Origin: Flavobacterium sp. UBA2787 | Lineage (GTDB): Bacteria > Bacteroidota > Bacteroidia > Flavobacteriales > Flavobacteriaceae | Assembly (NCBI GenBank): GCA_002352205.1 | Contig: DEHZ01000010.1 | Span: 558,245 to 622,244 of the forward strand | Direction: 5' to 3' | DNA length: 64,000 nt | Part shown: positions 1-9,194 of the stretch, piece by piece | How the letters are laid out: each line of letters opens with the position of its first letter | How positions within the stretch are numbered: position 1 is the first letter of the stretch | Notes under the pieces: generated by a model | What the model was told of the DNA's origin: nothing | The model's input: only the letters and a program-made list of their open reading frames with translations | Database searches by the model: none | Made by a program: the position numbers and the translations under genes

Positions 1-1
1 A

Positions 2-1597
2 GGAGATGTAACTTTTATATCAACAACATTTAAATTTACGCAAGGTAGTCAGTACATAACAATTAAAAATTTAGGTTTTAGTGGTGGATCTCGAAAAATT
101 GAAATACTTGGTTCTTCTTTTGTAGCCAATTTTAATGTTTTGAATTGTATTTTTACAAACACGATTAATTTGGCAAGTGGAAGTCTTAGTGATTCAACGT
201 TTTACAGTCAAGTTACTCAGGTTTCAGTTTCTCATGGATACAATATTATTATAAATGGAAATACTTTTAATAATGCTGGTGTAGCTGTGGGGAAATCAGG
301 TCAGCTTACAGATAACTTCACTTTTAGTAATAACATTATTAATGGTGGAATTATGCCAATTTCGATTTATCAAGGACGAAATGTAACTATTAGCGGTAAC
401 GTTTATACAGGTGAAATTCGCAGAAATATTATGTCTGTTACTAGTGTTGATGGTAATCTTATCATTTCCGGAAATCGCTTTCATGCCAGTACAACTTCTA
501 CTGATGTTATTTTATCGAGAATCACTGGTAACAATACTACAGGAACTAATCTCAATATGTTTAACAATTTTTTTTCTATGTCAAAAGAACTTGAGATAAA
601 TGGTTTTTATGACACGAATATCCGATTTAACTCTTTTAGTTCAAGCAATAGTATTTGTCTTTCTATTACTCAATCTTATAATCTTAACGCTTATAACATC
701 TATAATAATATTTTTAAAAATCCTCATAATAAAGAAAGTATACGAGCACATATGCAAGTAACTTTGGATAGAATAAATTCCAATTATAACGCGTTTAGTA
801 ATGAGGCAATGATTTTTTATCGGTATTTTACGGGTGAAACAGGAAGTACTACTCTAAATTTTACCGATTGGCAAGCTTTATCAGGCGAGGATATGAACAG
901 TGTAATTTCAGGTAATGTCTTTGCTAGTGAACCTGATCTTCATACACCAAATTCCTTGGTAATTAATGGAGCCGGATTACCTATTGCAGGTATCATGACC
1001 GATATAGACGGTGAACCTAGAGACATGAGCAATCCGGATATTGGAGCCGATGAGTTTGATATTAACCCTACTACTTTTCGTGATCTTGGCATTACTTTAG
1101 TAGCACCTATAGGCAATTGTGATAATTCACCAATTCAGATTTCGGTTACCAATCATTCGCAATTTGCTATAACAGGTTTTGAGATAGAATGTGCAATTAA
1201 CAATCATCGTGGTAATATCAATTATTATTCAAATACCCTTGAGTCCGGAGAAGCAGTCACGTTTGATGTAACCGGATGTTCTATTACACCCAATACATGG
1301 TATGAAGAACTTGAAGTTAAAGTAGCAACTACTACCGGTAACCTTGATAATAATTTTGCTAACGACCGCATCATTTTTGAGAACTTATTTCAATACGGAC
1401 CATTTGAAATTGAATTTGAGCAAAGCGATTGCGATTCAAGCACAGATTTGTATATCCCAGAATTTTTCGGAGCTACACAACTTTGGTCTACGGGCGAAAT
1501 TACTCCTTTGATAACTGTACAAAACCCTGGGACATATTCCGTAACAATAACTAATATATCAGGTTGCATTATTACTAAATATATAACACTTAATTAA
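2..1597 (+). CDS. Secreted right-handed beta-helix protein, 5' partial
   Basis: The reading frame is open from the window edge, so this is the C-terminal part of a larger protein; the TTG at 140 is only an internal codon. Residues up to about 300 show short Asn/Gly/Ser-rich repeats (NNIINGG, ISGNxF, NNFF) of the kind that stack into a parallel beta-helix. The block ends with the IDGEPRD...PDIGADEFD motif that commonly closes such domains in Bacteroidota surface proteins. The last 180 residues look like Ig/CARDB-like beta-sandwich sequence (SPIQISVTNHS). No clear T9SS sorting domain is seen at the C-terminus. The stop is one base before the next gene, so the two are probably co-transcribed. 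The ligand or substrate is unknown; beta-helices occur in polysaccharide lyases and adhesins. Confidence 0.75.
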   Translation, partial: GDVTFISTTFKFTQGSQYITIKNLGFSGGSRKIEILGSSFVANFNVLNCIFTNTINLASGSLSDSTFYSQVTQVSVSHGYNIIINGNTFNNAGVAVGKSGQLTDNFTFSNNIINGGIMPISIYQGRNVTISGNVYTGEIRRNIMSVTSVDGNLIISGNRFHASTTSTDVILSRITGNNTTGTNLNMFNNFFSMSKELEINGFYDTNIRFNSFSSSNSICLSITQSYNLNAYNIYNNIFKNPHNKESIRAHMQVTLDRINSNYNAFSNEAMIFYRYFTGETGSTTLNFTDWQALSGEDMNSVISGNVFASEPDLHTPNSLVINGAGLPIAGIMTDIDGEPRDMSNPDIGADEFDINPTTFRDLGITLVAPIGNCDNSPIQISVTNHSQFAITGFEIECAINNHRGNINYYSNTLESGEAVTFDVTGCSITPNTWYEELEVKVATTTGNLDNNFANDRIIFENLFQYGPFEIEFEQSDCDSSTDLYIPEFFGATQLWSTGEITPLITVQNPGTYSVTITNISGCIITKYITLN

Positions 1598-1598
1598 G

Positions 1599-3413
1599 AT
1601 GTTTAAAAAATATTTTCTCACATTTTTCTTTGCAGTAATAATGTTTCCTGCAATTTCTCAGAATTGCGATTATATGTATACCTCAGTAAAAACTCCGAGC
1701 GGAATAATAATCACAGGTAAAATTTCTCAGACTATTTACGATGGTCCGGCTATCCCTGTAATTTCTATGATTTCGCAAGAGGGTGAAATCCTTTGGCAAA
1801 TAGAAGATACGATGATTAACTTGGGGTTTATTGGTATTGCGTACTATGATGATTTACATGTTTATTTAAGAGTTGTTAAAAATAGTTACGAAAGTGCAAC
1901 GCAAATTTGGAAGCTATCGCTACTTGATGGTGAAATTATTTGGAAGTCGCAACTTTTTCCGACTGATAATGATGAGATATCTTCAATACAAAATTATAAT
2001 GAAACCCATTTTTTATTTTATTATGGAATCGTAGATAATAATGGAGGCACTATTGCAGGGTACCGAATTTTTTTGATGGACAAATCAGATTCATCTGTTA
2101 CTCAAATTCATGAATATACTGGTTCACTTACGACATTTAAGCCAATTTTAGATAAAAACAAGAATTTATTGATAGGTTACAGGTTGCCTGGTAATTCTGA
2201 TAATTTTGCTTACATACGCAAATTAAATGGTCTTAATTTTAATAGTATTATTTGGGATAAATCGTTCAATTACAATGGATGGAATCAAGCTAGTCTTAAT
2301 GATATTGATGCGATGATTATTGACAAATTTAATAATCTTTATGCACTGGGATCTGGAGACATGTTTAAAATAAATGTTAATAACGGCACTGAGATATGGA
2401 AAATTGCTTCTTTTTTAAGTGAAACCAGAATCACGGATTATAAGTTTTTTGATAATTTTCTTTATATCAGTTCGGCTCATATTTATGTTGGGGCTACGGT
2501 GACACAATTTCGAGTTTCCAAGATTAATTTGACTAATGGAACTAGATTATGGACGAGTTATGAAGCAAATATGACACCTGTTGGTGCTGAAATTCCATCT
2601 TCTACTGGTGATCATGAAGCTACACATTCATTTGACCTAGATTGCCAAGGAAATGTATTTGCAACAGGTTATTACGGATCTGCAAATTATGGACCAGGAG
2701 CTTGGGGAATTATGAAAATATCAAGTCAAACTGGTCAAAAGATGAGTGATCTTACTGTTACAAATAATCCTTTAACGCTTAATTTATTTAGTAGTGGGCG
2801 TGCTGCTCATGTTTTTAATGATGAACCTATATTCATTGGGAATTTACAATATTCTTCTGATGATTCAGCAAGAGTTTTTATTAAAACAGACAATGATTTA
2901 TCTGAAATAAACTCAAAAATATACCATTGTTTCATTGATAGTGATAATGATAGTATAGCCGATTGGGATGAAGATATTAACGGCGTTAATTTTCTTTCAG
3001 ATGATGATACTGATAACGATGGACAACCAAATTATCTTGATAATGATGATGATGGTGATGGTATTCCAACAATTTTAGAGGATGCTAATGGTGATGGTAA
3101 TCCACTCAACGATTTTTCAGATCCACTTCAACCAACTCTTCCTGATTATTTAAATCCGGCAATCACATTGTCGGTTGATGAAAAAGATATGGCTTTTATG
3201 ATTTATCCTAATCCAACTAAAGACTTACTGAAACTTCATTCTTCCGGATACGAAACATTCACAGCAAAAATATTTACTATTGGAGGTGTAGAGGTTTTAA
3301 ATTGTAGCGAAAACTGTAATTCTCTTGATTTATCACATTTTGCCTCAGGGATGTATTTTATTAAAGTAAGTAACGGTGAATATAGCTTGACTAAAAAAAT
3401 TATTAAAGAGTAG
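1599..3413 (+). CDS. T9SS-exported beta-propeller-like protein with Ca-binding repeats
   Basis: A 604-residue secreted protein. Residues 1-20 are a signal peptide (MFKKYFLTFFFAVIMFPAIS). Residues about 25-440 contain repeated W/G-rich segments (GEILWQIED, GEIIWKSQLF, GTEIWKIASF, GTRLWTSYEA) that read like PQQ-type beta-propeller blades. Residues about 445-520 are Asp-rich thrombospondin type 3-like repeats (DSDNDSIADWDED, DDDTDNDGQPNYLDNDDDGD), which bind calcium in known families. The last 75 residues form a type A T9SS sorting domain (MIYPNPTKDLL ... GVEVLNCS ... ASGMYFIKVSNG). It should be cleaved and attached to or released from the outer membrane surface. It starts one base after the preceding gene. 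The biological role is not evident. Confidence 0.85.
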   Translation: MFKKYFLTFFFAVIMFPAISQNCDYMYTSVKTPSGIIITGKISQTIYDGPAIPVISMISQEGEILWQIEDTMINLGFIGIAYYDDLHVYLRVVKNSYESATQIWKLSLLDGEIIWKSQLFPTDNDEISSIQNYNETHFLFYYGIVDNNGGTIAGYRIFLMDKSDSSVTQIHEYTGSLTTFKPILDKNKNLLIGYRLPGNSDNFAYIRKLNGLNFNSIIWDKSFNYNGWNQASLNDIDAMIIDKFNNLYALGSGDMFKINVNNGTEIWKIASFLSETRITDYKFFDNFLYISSAHIYVGATVTQFRVSKINLTNGTRLWTSYEANMTPVGAEIPSSTGDHEATHSFDLDCQGNVFATGYYGSANYGPGAWGIMKISSQTGQKMSDLTVTNNPLTLNLFSSGRAAHVFNDEPIFIGNLQYSSDDSARVFIKTDNDLSEINSKIYHCFIDSDNDSIADWDEDINGVNFLSDDDTDNDGQPNYLDNDDDGDGIPTILEDANGDGNPLNDFSDPLQPTLPDYLNPAITLSVDEKDMAFMIYPNPTKDLLKLHSSGYETFTAKIFTIGGVEVLNCSENCNSLDLSHFASGMYFIKVSNGEYSLTKKIIKE

Positions 3414-3417
3414 GTTT

Positions 3418-3555
3418 TTATTCAAAAAAAACACTACTATCTAATCCACTTTTTAAATCATATACTTCGTTTTTAAACGGAAAAGTGAATTTTTGAGGTA
3501 AATTAATACCGGAAATGTTTTGTTTGAAAGCGATAAAATGAGTGTGGTTTTTCAT
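3418..3555 (-). pseudogene. 45-codon remnant resembling the N-terminus of an RluA-type pseudouridine synthase
   Basis: A short minus-strand ORF from ATG at 3555 to TAA at 3418. Its first 27 residues (MKNHTHFIAFKQNISGINLP, then QKFTFPF) resemble the opening of the Bacteroidota RluA-family pseudouridine synthases as I remember them. There the LPxKFTFPF stretch is followed by a Tyr/Pro/His-rich continuation. Here the sequence diverges immediately after FPF and stops 18 residues later, so the catalytic domain is missing. Either this is a decayed gene fragment or an unrelated tiny ORF. The match to the family is from memory and was not searched. Confidence 0.4.
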
Positions 3556-3602
3556 CGCTGCAAAGCTATAAAAGGAAATTGAAATTTGGTTGGTTTTGGG
3601 TT

Positions 3603-4025
3603 TTATTCCTTCTTTGAAATTTTTAAGTTTTCAATCCAAAAAATTTTTGATTTATAGAATTGAAGAAATGTTGGTTTTACTTCATCCGACTTATTTCTTG
3701 GTGATTTTTTAAAAACTCTAGCGGTTGTACCTGTAAAATCTAATGCTTTTTTATCCTCTAAATCTATGTTTTCTGTTGTAAAGTGAATCACTTTATTGCT
3801 AACAGTCCATGTCCCTTTGCTGTGATGATGATATTCATTTTTACTTATATCTTTTCTATAACTGGTAAATTGAAATGTTCCGTCACTATTCAAATCAAGT
3901 TTATAGTCTAATATTTCCCCTTTTACAGTTTCATTAAAGAGAAAATAAGTTCCAGCATTTTCTTCGTTTTGTGCAGATAAGCTGAATGATATGCAAGCAA
4001 TAAGCAAAAATAATATTTTTTTCAT
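3603..4025 (-). CDS. Small secreted lipocalin-like hypothetical protein
   Basis: A 140-residue protein. Residues 1-18 form a signal peptide (MKKILFLLIACISFSLSA followed by QN). The mature part has alternating short beta-strand-like segments (YKLDLNSDGTFQFTSYR, GTWTVSNKVIHFTTE) of the kind seen in small lipocalin/NlpE-like periplasmic folds, with the typical DGTF turn. It sits alone between the pseudouridine synthase-like remnant and the carboxylase gene on the same strand. No catalytic motif is visible and I do not recognise a named family. Confidence 0.7.
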   Translation of the reverse strand: MKKILFLLIACISFSLSAQNEENAGTYFLFNETVKGEILDYKLDLNSDGTFQFTSYRKDISKNEYHHHSKGTWTVSNKVIHFTTENIDLEDKKALDFTGTTARVFKKSPRNKSDEVKPTFLQFYKSKIFWIENLKISKKE

Positions 4026-4066
4026 TTGAATTGATTTTCAAATTTTGAATCAAAAATCAGACCAAC

Positions 4067-5695
4067 TTAAACCTGAATCACTCCCAAATTAAATTTCTTC
4101 TCAATCGGAGCGTGGTTGGCAGCTTCAATTCCCATTGAAATCCAAGTTCGAGTTTCGAGCGGGTCGATGATGGCATCCGTCCATAAACGTGAAGCGGCGT
4201 AGTAAGGAGAAACTTGCTCGTCGTAACGGGCTTTAATTTTATCGAATAATTCTTTTTCTTTGGCTTCGTCAACCACTTCGCCTTTGGCTTTTAGAGAGGA
4301 AGCTTCAATTTGAGCTAATACTTTTGCGGCTTGCGTTCCGCCCATTACGGCTAATTCGGCACTTGGCCAAGCAAAAATTAAACGTGGATCGTATGCTTTT
4401 CCGCACATAGCATAATTTCCTGCTCCATAGGAATTTCCGATGACAACTGTGAATTTCGGAACAACTGAATTGGAAACCGCATTCACCATTTTGGCACCAT
4501 CTTTAATGATTCCGCCGTGTTCTGATTTGCTTCCCACCATAAATCCGGTGACATCTTGAAGGAAAACTAATGGAATTTTCTTTTGATTACAATTTGCAAT
4601 AAAACGAGTCGCTTTGTCTGCCGAATCGGAATAAATCACACCACCAAACTGAATTTCGCCTTTTTTTGTTTTGGAAACCGTTCGCTGATTGGCTACAATT
4701 CCAACCGCCCAACCATCAATGCGAGCATAACAGGTGATGATGGATTGGCCATAGCCATCTTTATACATATCCATTTCTGAATTATCAACTAAACGTTTGA
4801 TGACTTCCATCATATCGTATTGATCGGATCTTGATTTCGGAACAATTCCGTAAATATCACTTTCTTTCAACGCAGGTTTTTCCGCTTTGATGCGATTGAA
4901 ACCGGCTTTGTCATAATCACCAATTTTGCTGACAATGCTTTTGATTCTATCCAACGCATCTTTGTCGTCTTTGGCTTTGTAATCTGTCACACCTGAAATT
5001 TCGCAGTGCGTTGTGGCTCCGCCTAAGGTTTCATTATCAATATTTTCGCCAATGGCGGCTTTCACTAAATAACTTCCGGCCAAAAAGATACTTCCGGTTT
5101 TATCGACAATCATTGCTTCGTCACTCATAATCGGTAAGTAAGCACCACCGGCAACGCAACTTCCCATTACGGCAGCAATTTGGGTAATTCCCATGCTACT
5201 CATGATGGCATTGTTTCTAAAAATACGTCCGAAATGTTCTTTATCGGGAAAAATTTCGTCTTGCAACGGAAGATAAACCCCCGCACTATCAACTAAATAA
5301 ATGATTGGTAAACGGTTTTCGATGGCAATTTCTTGAGCACGTAAATTCTTTTTTCCGGTGATGGGAAACCAAGCTCCGGCTTTCACAGTGGCATCATTTG
5401 CCACCACAATGCATTGTTTTCCTTTGATGTAACCGATTTTTACGACCACACCTCCGGACGGACAACCACCGTGTTCGACGTACATTCCGTCGCCAACAAA
5501 ACCACCAATTTCAATGCTTTTAGCTTTCTCATCCAACAAATAATCGATGCGTTCACGAGCAGTCATTTTGCCTTCGGCGTGTAATTTGGCAATTCTTTTT
5601 TCGCCGCCACCTAATTTGATAATGGCGAAACGTCTTTTTAATTCGGCTAATATGAGTTTATTGTGATCTTCGTTTTTGTTGAAGTTAATGTCCAT
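4067..5695 (-). CDS. Acyl-CoA carboxylase, carboxyltransferase beta subunit (methylcrotonyl-CoA carboxylase type)
   Basis: A 542-residue biotin-dependent carboxyltransferase subunit. It transfers CO2 from carboxybiotin to an acyl-CoA. The N-terminal half carries LGGGEKRIAKLHAEGKMTAR, the CPSGGVV block and a SAGVYLPLQDEIFPDKEHFG region with MGSCVAGGAYLPIMSDE. The C-terminal half carries GFMVGSKSEHGG, GAGNYAMCGKAYDPR and MGGTQAAKVL. The FPDKEHFG and GNYAMCG forms are closer to methylcrotonyl-CoA carboxylase than to the propionyl-CoA enzyme. This suggests a place in leucine catabolism, but substrate choice cannot be fixed from sequence alone. No biotin-carrying alpha subunit is nearby, so the partner must be encoded elsewhere. 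It lies 65 bp downstream of lpxD on the same strand. Confidence 0.9.
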   Translation of the reverse strand: MDINFNKNEDHNKLILAELKRRFAIIKLGGGEKRIAKLHAEGKMTARERIDYLLDEKAKSIEIGGFVGDGMYVEHGGCPSGGVVVKIGYIKGKQCIVVANDATVKAGAWFPITGKKNLRAQEIAIENRLPIIYLVDSAGVYLPLQDEIFPDKEHFGRIFRNNAIMSSMGITQIAAVMGSCVAGGAYLPIMSDEAMIVDKTGSIFLAGSYLVKAAIGENIDNETLGGATTHCEISGVTDYKAKDDKDALDRIKSIVSKIGDYDKAGFNRIKAEKPALKESDIYGIVPKSRSDQYDMMEVIKRLVDNSEMDMYKDGYGQSIITCYARIDGWAVGIVANQRTVSKTKKGEIQFGGVIYSDSADKATRFIANCNQKKIPLVFLQDVTGFMVGSKSEHGGIIKDGAKMVNAVSNSVVPKFTVVIGNSYGAGNYAMCGKAYDPRLIFAWPSAELAVMGGTQAAKVLAQIEASSLKAKGEVVDEAKEKELFDKIKARYDEQVSPYYAASRLWTDAIIDPLETRTWISMGIEAANHAPIEKKFNLGVIQV

Positions 5696-5760
5696 AAAAA
5701 ATGTAAATTTTGTTGTGTGCGAAATTACGAAAACGTTTGAGATTTAAAAAGCTGAAAAGT

Positions 5761-6750
5761 TTAATTTTTAGCCAATCTTTTTAAAACAGCCCATTGTTTT
5801 AAGGCATCACGAGCTTCAACGGCTGGATAACCGAGCATCGTTTTTCCGGCTGGAACATCGGCAGCAACACCAGAACCTGCTCCTACTATGGCACCTGAAC
5901 CGATGGTTACGTGGTCTTTAATGGAAGCACTTCCGCCAATGATTACGCCATCTCCCAACGTTACAGAGCCTGCTAAACCGCTGTTTCCTGCCATAATGCA
6001 AAAACGACCGAGAATAGAATTATGTCCGATTTGAACTAAATTATCAATTTTGCAACCATCTCCTAGAATAGTTGAGCTGAATTTGGCACGATCGACACAG
6101 GAATTGGCACCGATTTCGACCCAATTTCCTAAGATTACATTTCCGATTTGAGGGACTTTTACCAAACCTCTTTCCGGACAAGGTCGGAAACCAAATCCAT
6201 CTGCACCAATGGTAGAATTAGGATGAAGGATGCAATGCGAACCCACGTGACAACGTTCGCGAACAACAGCTCCGTTCCAAATAATCGTTTCATTTCCGAT
6301 GGTTGATTCGTCTAAGATGGAAACATTAGCATAAATGGTTGTGTTTTTTCCGATGACAACATCTTTACCAATATAAGTATGAGCACCAATTCGAGTTCCT
6401 TCACCGATTTTTGCTGAACTATGAATAACAGCTGTTGGATGAATGTCAAATTCAAAATGGGGTGGAGGCGGAGCGAAGAATTCTAAAACTTGCGACATCG
6501 CTAATTCGGCATTTTTTACTTTGATGAACGCTTTATTATCGCCGGGTTCAATTGAAATATCTTCGTTAACGACTGCGATTGAAGCATTAGAAACAGCCCA
6601 AAATTTTTCATATTTTTTATTACCAATAAACGTAATGTGGTTTTCTTTTGCTCTTTCAATTTGCTCAGGAGCTTCAATTGAGTGTGAAGTGTTTCCTACT
6701 ATTGTTCCGTTCAAAACGGCATTAATTTCCTGCAAAGTGCATGTTTTCAT
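5761..6750 (-). CDS. lpxD: UDP-3-O-(3-hydroxyacyl)glucosamine N-acyltransferase LpxD
   Basis: 329 residues, the usual LpxD length. It adds the N-linked 3-hydroxyacyl chain in lipid A synthesis in the cytoplasm. Residues 1-95 are the uridine-binding N-domain. From about 103 the protein is a left-handed beta-helix built of hexapeptide repeats (IGEGTR, IGAHTY, IGKDVV and so on). NLVQIGHN with His243 matches the catalytic histidine region of the family. The C-terminal extension (about 310-329) is the acyl-carrier-protein-binding helix. Other raetz-pathway genes are not adjacent. It is followed at 65 bp by the carboxylase gene and preceded by prfB, whose terminator at 6849-6883 separates the two. 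Confidence 0.93.
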   Translation of the reverse strand: MKTCTLQEINAVLNGTIVGNTSHSIEAPEQIERAKENHITFIGNKKYEKFWAVSNASIAVVNEDISIEPGDNKAFIKVKNAELAMSQVLEFFAPPPPHFEFDIHPTAVIHSSAKIGEGTRIGAHTYIGKDVVIGKNTTIYANVSILDESTIGNETIIWNGAVVRERCHVGSHCILHPNSTIGADGFGFRPCPERGLVKVPQIGNVILGNWVEIGANSCVDRAKFSSTILGDGCKIDNLVQIGHNSILGRFCIMAGNSGLAGSVTLGDGVIIGGSASIKDHVTIGSGAIVGAGSGVAADVPAGKTMLGYPAVEARDALKQWAVLKRLAKN

Positions 6751-6848
6751 ATACTAGTTGATATTTTTTCTAAAAATAATGCTTTAAAATAATAAAAACC
6801 AAATTTAAGTGTGTTTGATTGTAAATTTCACAAAATAAATTAAGCTGT

Positions 6849-6883
6849 AAAAAAAATAACCCATCTAAAAAGACAGGTTATTC
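6849..6883 (-). terminator. Rho-independent terminator after prfB
   Basis: On the minus strand the order is AATAACC-TGTCT, a short T loop, AGATG-GGTTATT, then a run of eight T. The stem is close to perfect with one mismatch. It lies 24 bp downstream of the prfB stop. Confidence 0.8.
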
Positions 6884-6906
6884 TAGTATTGTAAAATGTA
6901 AATTGC

Positions 6907-8002
6907 TTATTCTTCTTTTTGTCCCATCATCATTAAATAGGCTTTTAGAAAAGCATCAATTTCGCCATTCATCACGCCTTCAACGTCGCTGGATTCGTGT
7001 CCGGAACGAACATCTTTAACTAATTTATAGGGATGCATCACATAATTTCTGATTTGTGAACCCCATTCGATTTTCATTTTTCCGGCTTCAATGTCGGCAC
7101 GTTGAGCCATTTGTTTTTTGAGTTCAATTTCATACAATTGTGAACGCAACATTTGCATCGCTCGTTGACGATTGTCTTGTTGCGAACGCGTTTCTGAACA
7201 TTGAATTTGAATTCCGGTTGGTTTGTGAAATAACTGCACTTTTGTCTCTACTTTATTCACATTTTGCCCACCGGCACCACTTGATCTCGACGTAATAATT
7301 TCTAAATCGGCAGGATTGATTTCGATTTCAATCGTATCATCCACCAATGGATAAACATACACAGAAGCAAAGGAAGTGTGGCGTTTGGCATTGCTGTCAA
7401 ACGGAGAAATTCGCACTAAACGGTGTACACCATTTTCGCCTTTTAGGTAACCAAAAGCATATTCGCCTTCAATTTCTAACGTAACGGTTTTTATTCCGGC
7501 TACATCGCCTTCTTGAAAGTTGAGTTCTTTGATTTTGTAACCTTCTTTTTCAGCCCACATCAAGTACATACGCATAAGCATAGAAGCCCAATCGCAACTT
7601 TCTGTACCACCCGCTCCGGCAGTAATTTGCAACACAGCACTCAAATTGTCGCCTTCGTCTGAAAGCATATTTTTGAATTCCAGGTTTTCGACTAAGGTGT
7701 TGGTCTGTTCGTAAATAGCATCTACTTCCTCTTCGGTAGCATCGCCGTCTTTAAAGAATTCAAAAACCATTTGAAGTTCTTCGACTAAGGCTAATCCTTT
7801 TTGGTAATCTTCTACCCATTTTTTCTTGGATCGAAGGTCACGGACTACTATTTCTGCTTCTTTGGGATTGTTCCAAAAGTTTGGATCGAACGTTTTTTCT
7901 TCTTCGTTGGTGATCTCGATTAATTTCTTATCGATGTCAAAGATACCTCCTCAACGCACCAAGACGCTCTACAATACCTTTTATTTGTTCGGTATTTGTC
8001 AT
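6907..8002 (-). CDS. prfB: Peptide chain release factor 2, expressed by programmed +1 frameshift
   Basis: RF2 recognises UGA/UAA and releases the finished peptide. The gene is in two frames. Frame 0 starts at ATG 8000-8002 and encodes a 21-residue peptide ([20 protein letters not shown] then L) ending at TGA 7939-7937. Just before the stop lies AGG AGG TAT CTT TGA C, the same layout as the E. coli RF2 recoding site: an SD-like AGGAGG three bases upstream of CTT-TGA. Skipping T7939 continues at GAC (7938-7936) and gives a 364-residue protein. The anticodon-like SPF tripeptide is at about 199-201 and GGQ at about 244-246. Low RF2 should raise frameshifting, giving autoregulation. Starting at the internal ATG 7770 would lose the first 77 residues and is not credible. 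Confidence 0.95.
7936..7950 (-). promoter_or_regulatory. RF2 programmed +1 frameshift signal
   Basis: Read on the minus strand this is AGGAGGTATCTTTGAC. The internal SD-like AGGAGG, the 3-nt spacer, the slippery CTT and the in-frame TGA followed by C are all present. The downstream +1 frame continues without a break into the RF2 body. Confidence 0.95.
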
Positions 8003-8025
8003 AATTATTGTAGTTTTGTTTTTTG

Positions 8026-8033
8026 CAAATGTA
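8026..8033 (-). promoter_or_regulatory. Promoter -7 element of prfB
   Basis: On the minus strand TACATTTG is a perfect match to the Bacteroidota -7 consensus TAnnTTTG. It lies 23 bp upstream of the prfB ATG. The -33 position about 20 bp further up reads TTA rather than TTG, so that half is weak. Confidence 0.6.
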
Positions 8034-8124
8034 GGAACAAGTTGTGATTTGTCCTAATGGTGAAAATTAATAATTACGTAGAGACAGGTCGCAACCTGTC
8101 CGAACAGAAAAAATTAAAAATTCA

Positions 8125-9150
8125 ATGGAAATAAATTTAGTAAGCGATACAGTTACCAAGCCAACACCCGATATGTTGCGGGCGATGTTTAATGCTCCTG
8201 TGGGCGATGATGTGTTTAAACAAGATCCAACCGTAAATGAATTAGAAGCCAAAACGGCTGCTTTTTTTGGGATGCAAACGGCTTTGTTTTTTCCGAGTGG
8301 GACGATGGCAAATCAGACGGCAATAAAATTGCACACACAACCGGGCGAACAGTTGATTGCCGATAAATATGCTCATATTTTTAATTATGAAGGTGGAGGA
8401 GTTTCGTTTAATAGCGGTGTTTCGTGTCGCTTGTTGGATGGAAATCGAGGAATGATTACCGCTCAACAAGTAGAGGATGCGATTAATCCACCAGATTTTT
8501 ATCACAGTCCGTTAACGACCTTGGTTTCGTTGGAAAATACAACGAATAAAGGAGGGGGAGCGTGTTATGAAATGCTGGATTTACTTGGAATTAGAAAAGT
8601 GTGTGACAAACACGGATTAAAATATCATTTGGATGGTGCTCGAATTTGGAATGCCTTAGTTGCTAAAAACCAAGATCCGTTGCATTACGGGAAGTTGTTT
8701 GATACGATTTCGGTTTGTTTTTCCAAAGGAATGGGAGCACCTGTTGGATCGGTTTTGGTGATGTCTGAGAAAGATTATCCGAAGGCGTTGCGAATTAGAA
8801 AAGTGTTGGGTGGCGGAATGCGTCAAGCGGGATTTTTGGCAGGAGCAGCAATTTATGCGTTGGAAAATAATTTGGAACGACTGACAGAAGATCACAGACG
8901 TGCGAAGGAATTAGGGAAAGTTTTGAAAGGGTTGAATTGGATTCAGTCGGTGGAACCGGTGGAAACGAATATTGTGATTTTTTCAGTAAAACCGACAATT
9001 CAGGATGCGGTTGTGATTGAAAAATTGAAGCAGAAAAACATTGCTATCAGTTCGTTAGGAAAAGGAAAATTACGAATGGTGACGCATTTGGATTATAAGG
9101 AAGTAATGCACACGTATGTGTTGGAAGCTTTGGAAAAAATGGTTTTTTAG
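8125..9150 (+). CDS. ltaE: Low-specificity L-threonine aldolase
   Basis: A 341-residue PLP enzyme of fold type I that cleaves threonine or allo-threonine to glycine and acetaldehyde. The N-terminus MEINLVSDTVTKP is typical of the family. PSGTMANQTA (57-66) forms the PLP phosphate cradle. HLDGARIWNA places Asp170 at the pyridine nitrogen. CFSKGMGAPVGS carries the Schiff-base Lys201. The length is normal. It stands alone on the plus strand between prfB and the YbaB gene, and is followed by a structured dispersed repeat at 9195-9306. Confidence 0.92.
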   Translation: MEINLVSDTVTKPTPDMLRAMFNAPVGDDVFKQDPTVNELEAKTAAFFGMQTALFFPSGTMANQTAIKLHTQPGEQLIADKYAHIFNYEGGGVSFNSGVSCRLLDGNRGMITAQQVEDAINPPDFYHSPLTTLVSLENTTNKGGGACYEMLDLLGIRKVCDKHGLKYHLDGARIWNALVAKNQDPLHYGKLFDTISVCFSKGMGAPVGSVLVMSEKDYPKALRIRKVLGGGMRQAGFLAGAAIYALENNLERLTEDHRRAKELGKVLKGLNWIQSVEPVETNIVIFSVKPTIQDAVVIEKLKQKNIAISSLGKGKLRMVTHLDYKEVMHTYVLEALEKMVF

Positions 9151-9194
9151 TCGGAATTCAATTTTGAAAAGCGATTTTTTTATGGTTTCCTTTC

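Noticed and set aside
6907..7770. 287-residue RF2 beginning at ATG 7770
   Set aside because: It lacks the N-terminal domain. The frame is open upstream to a canonical programmed frameshift, so the gene begins at 8002.
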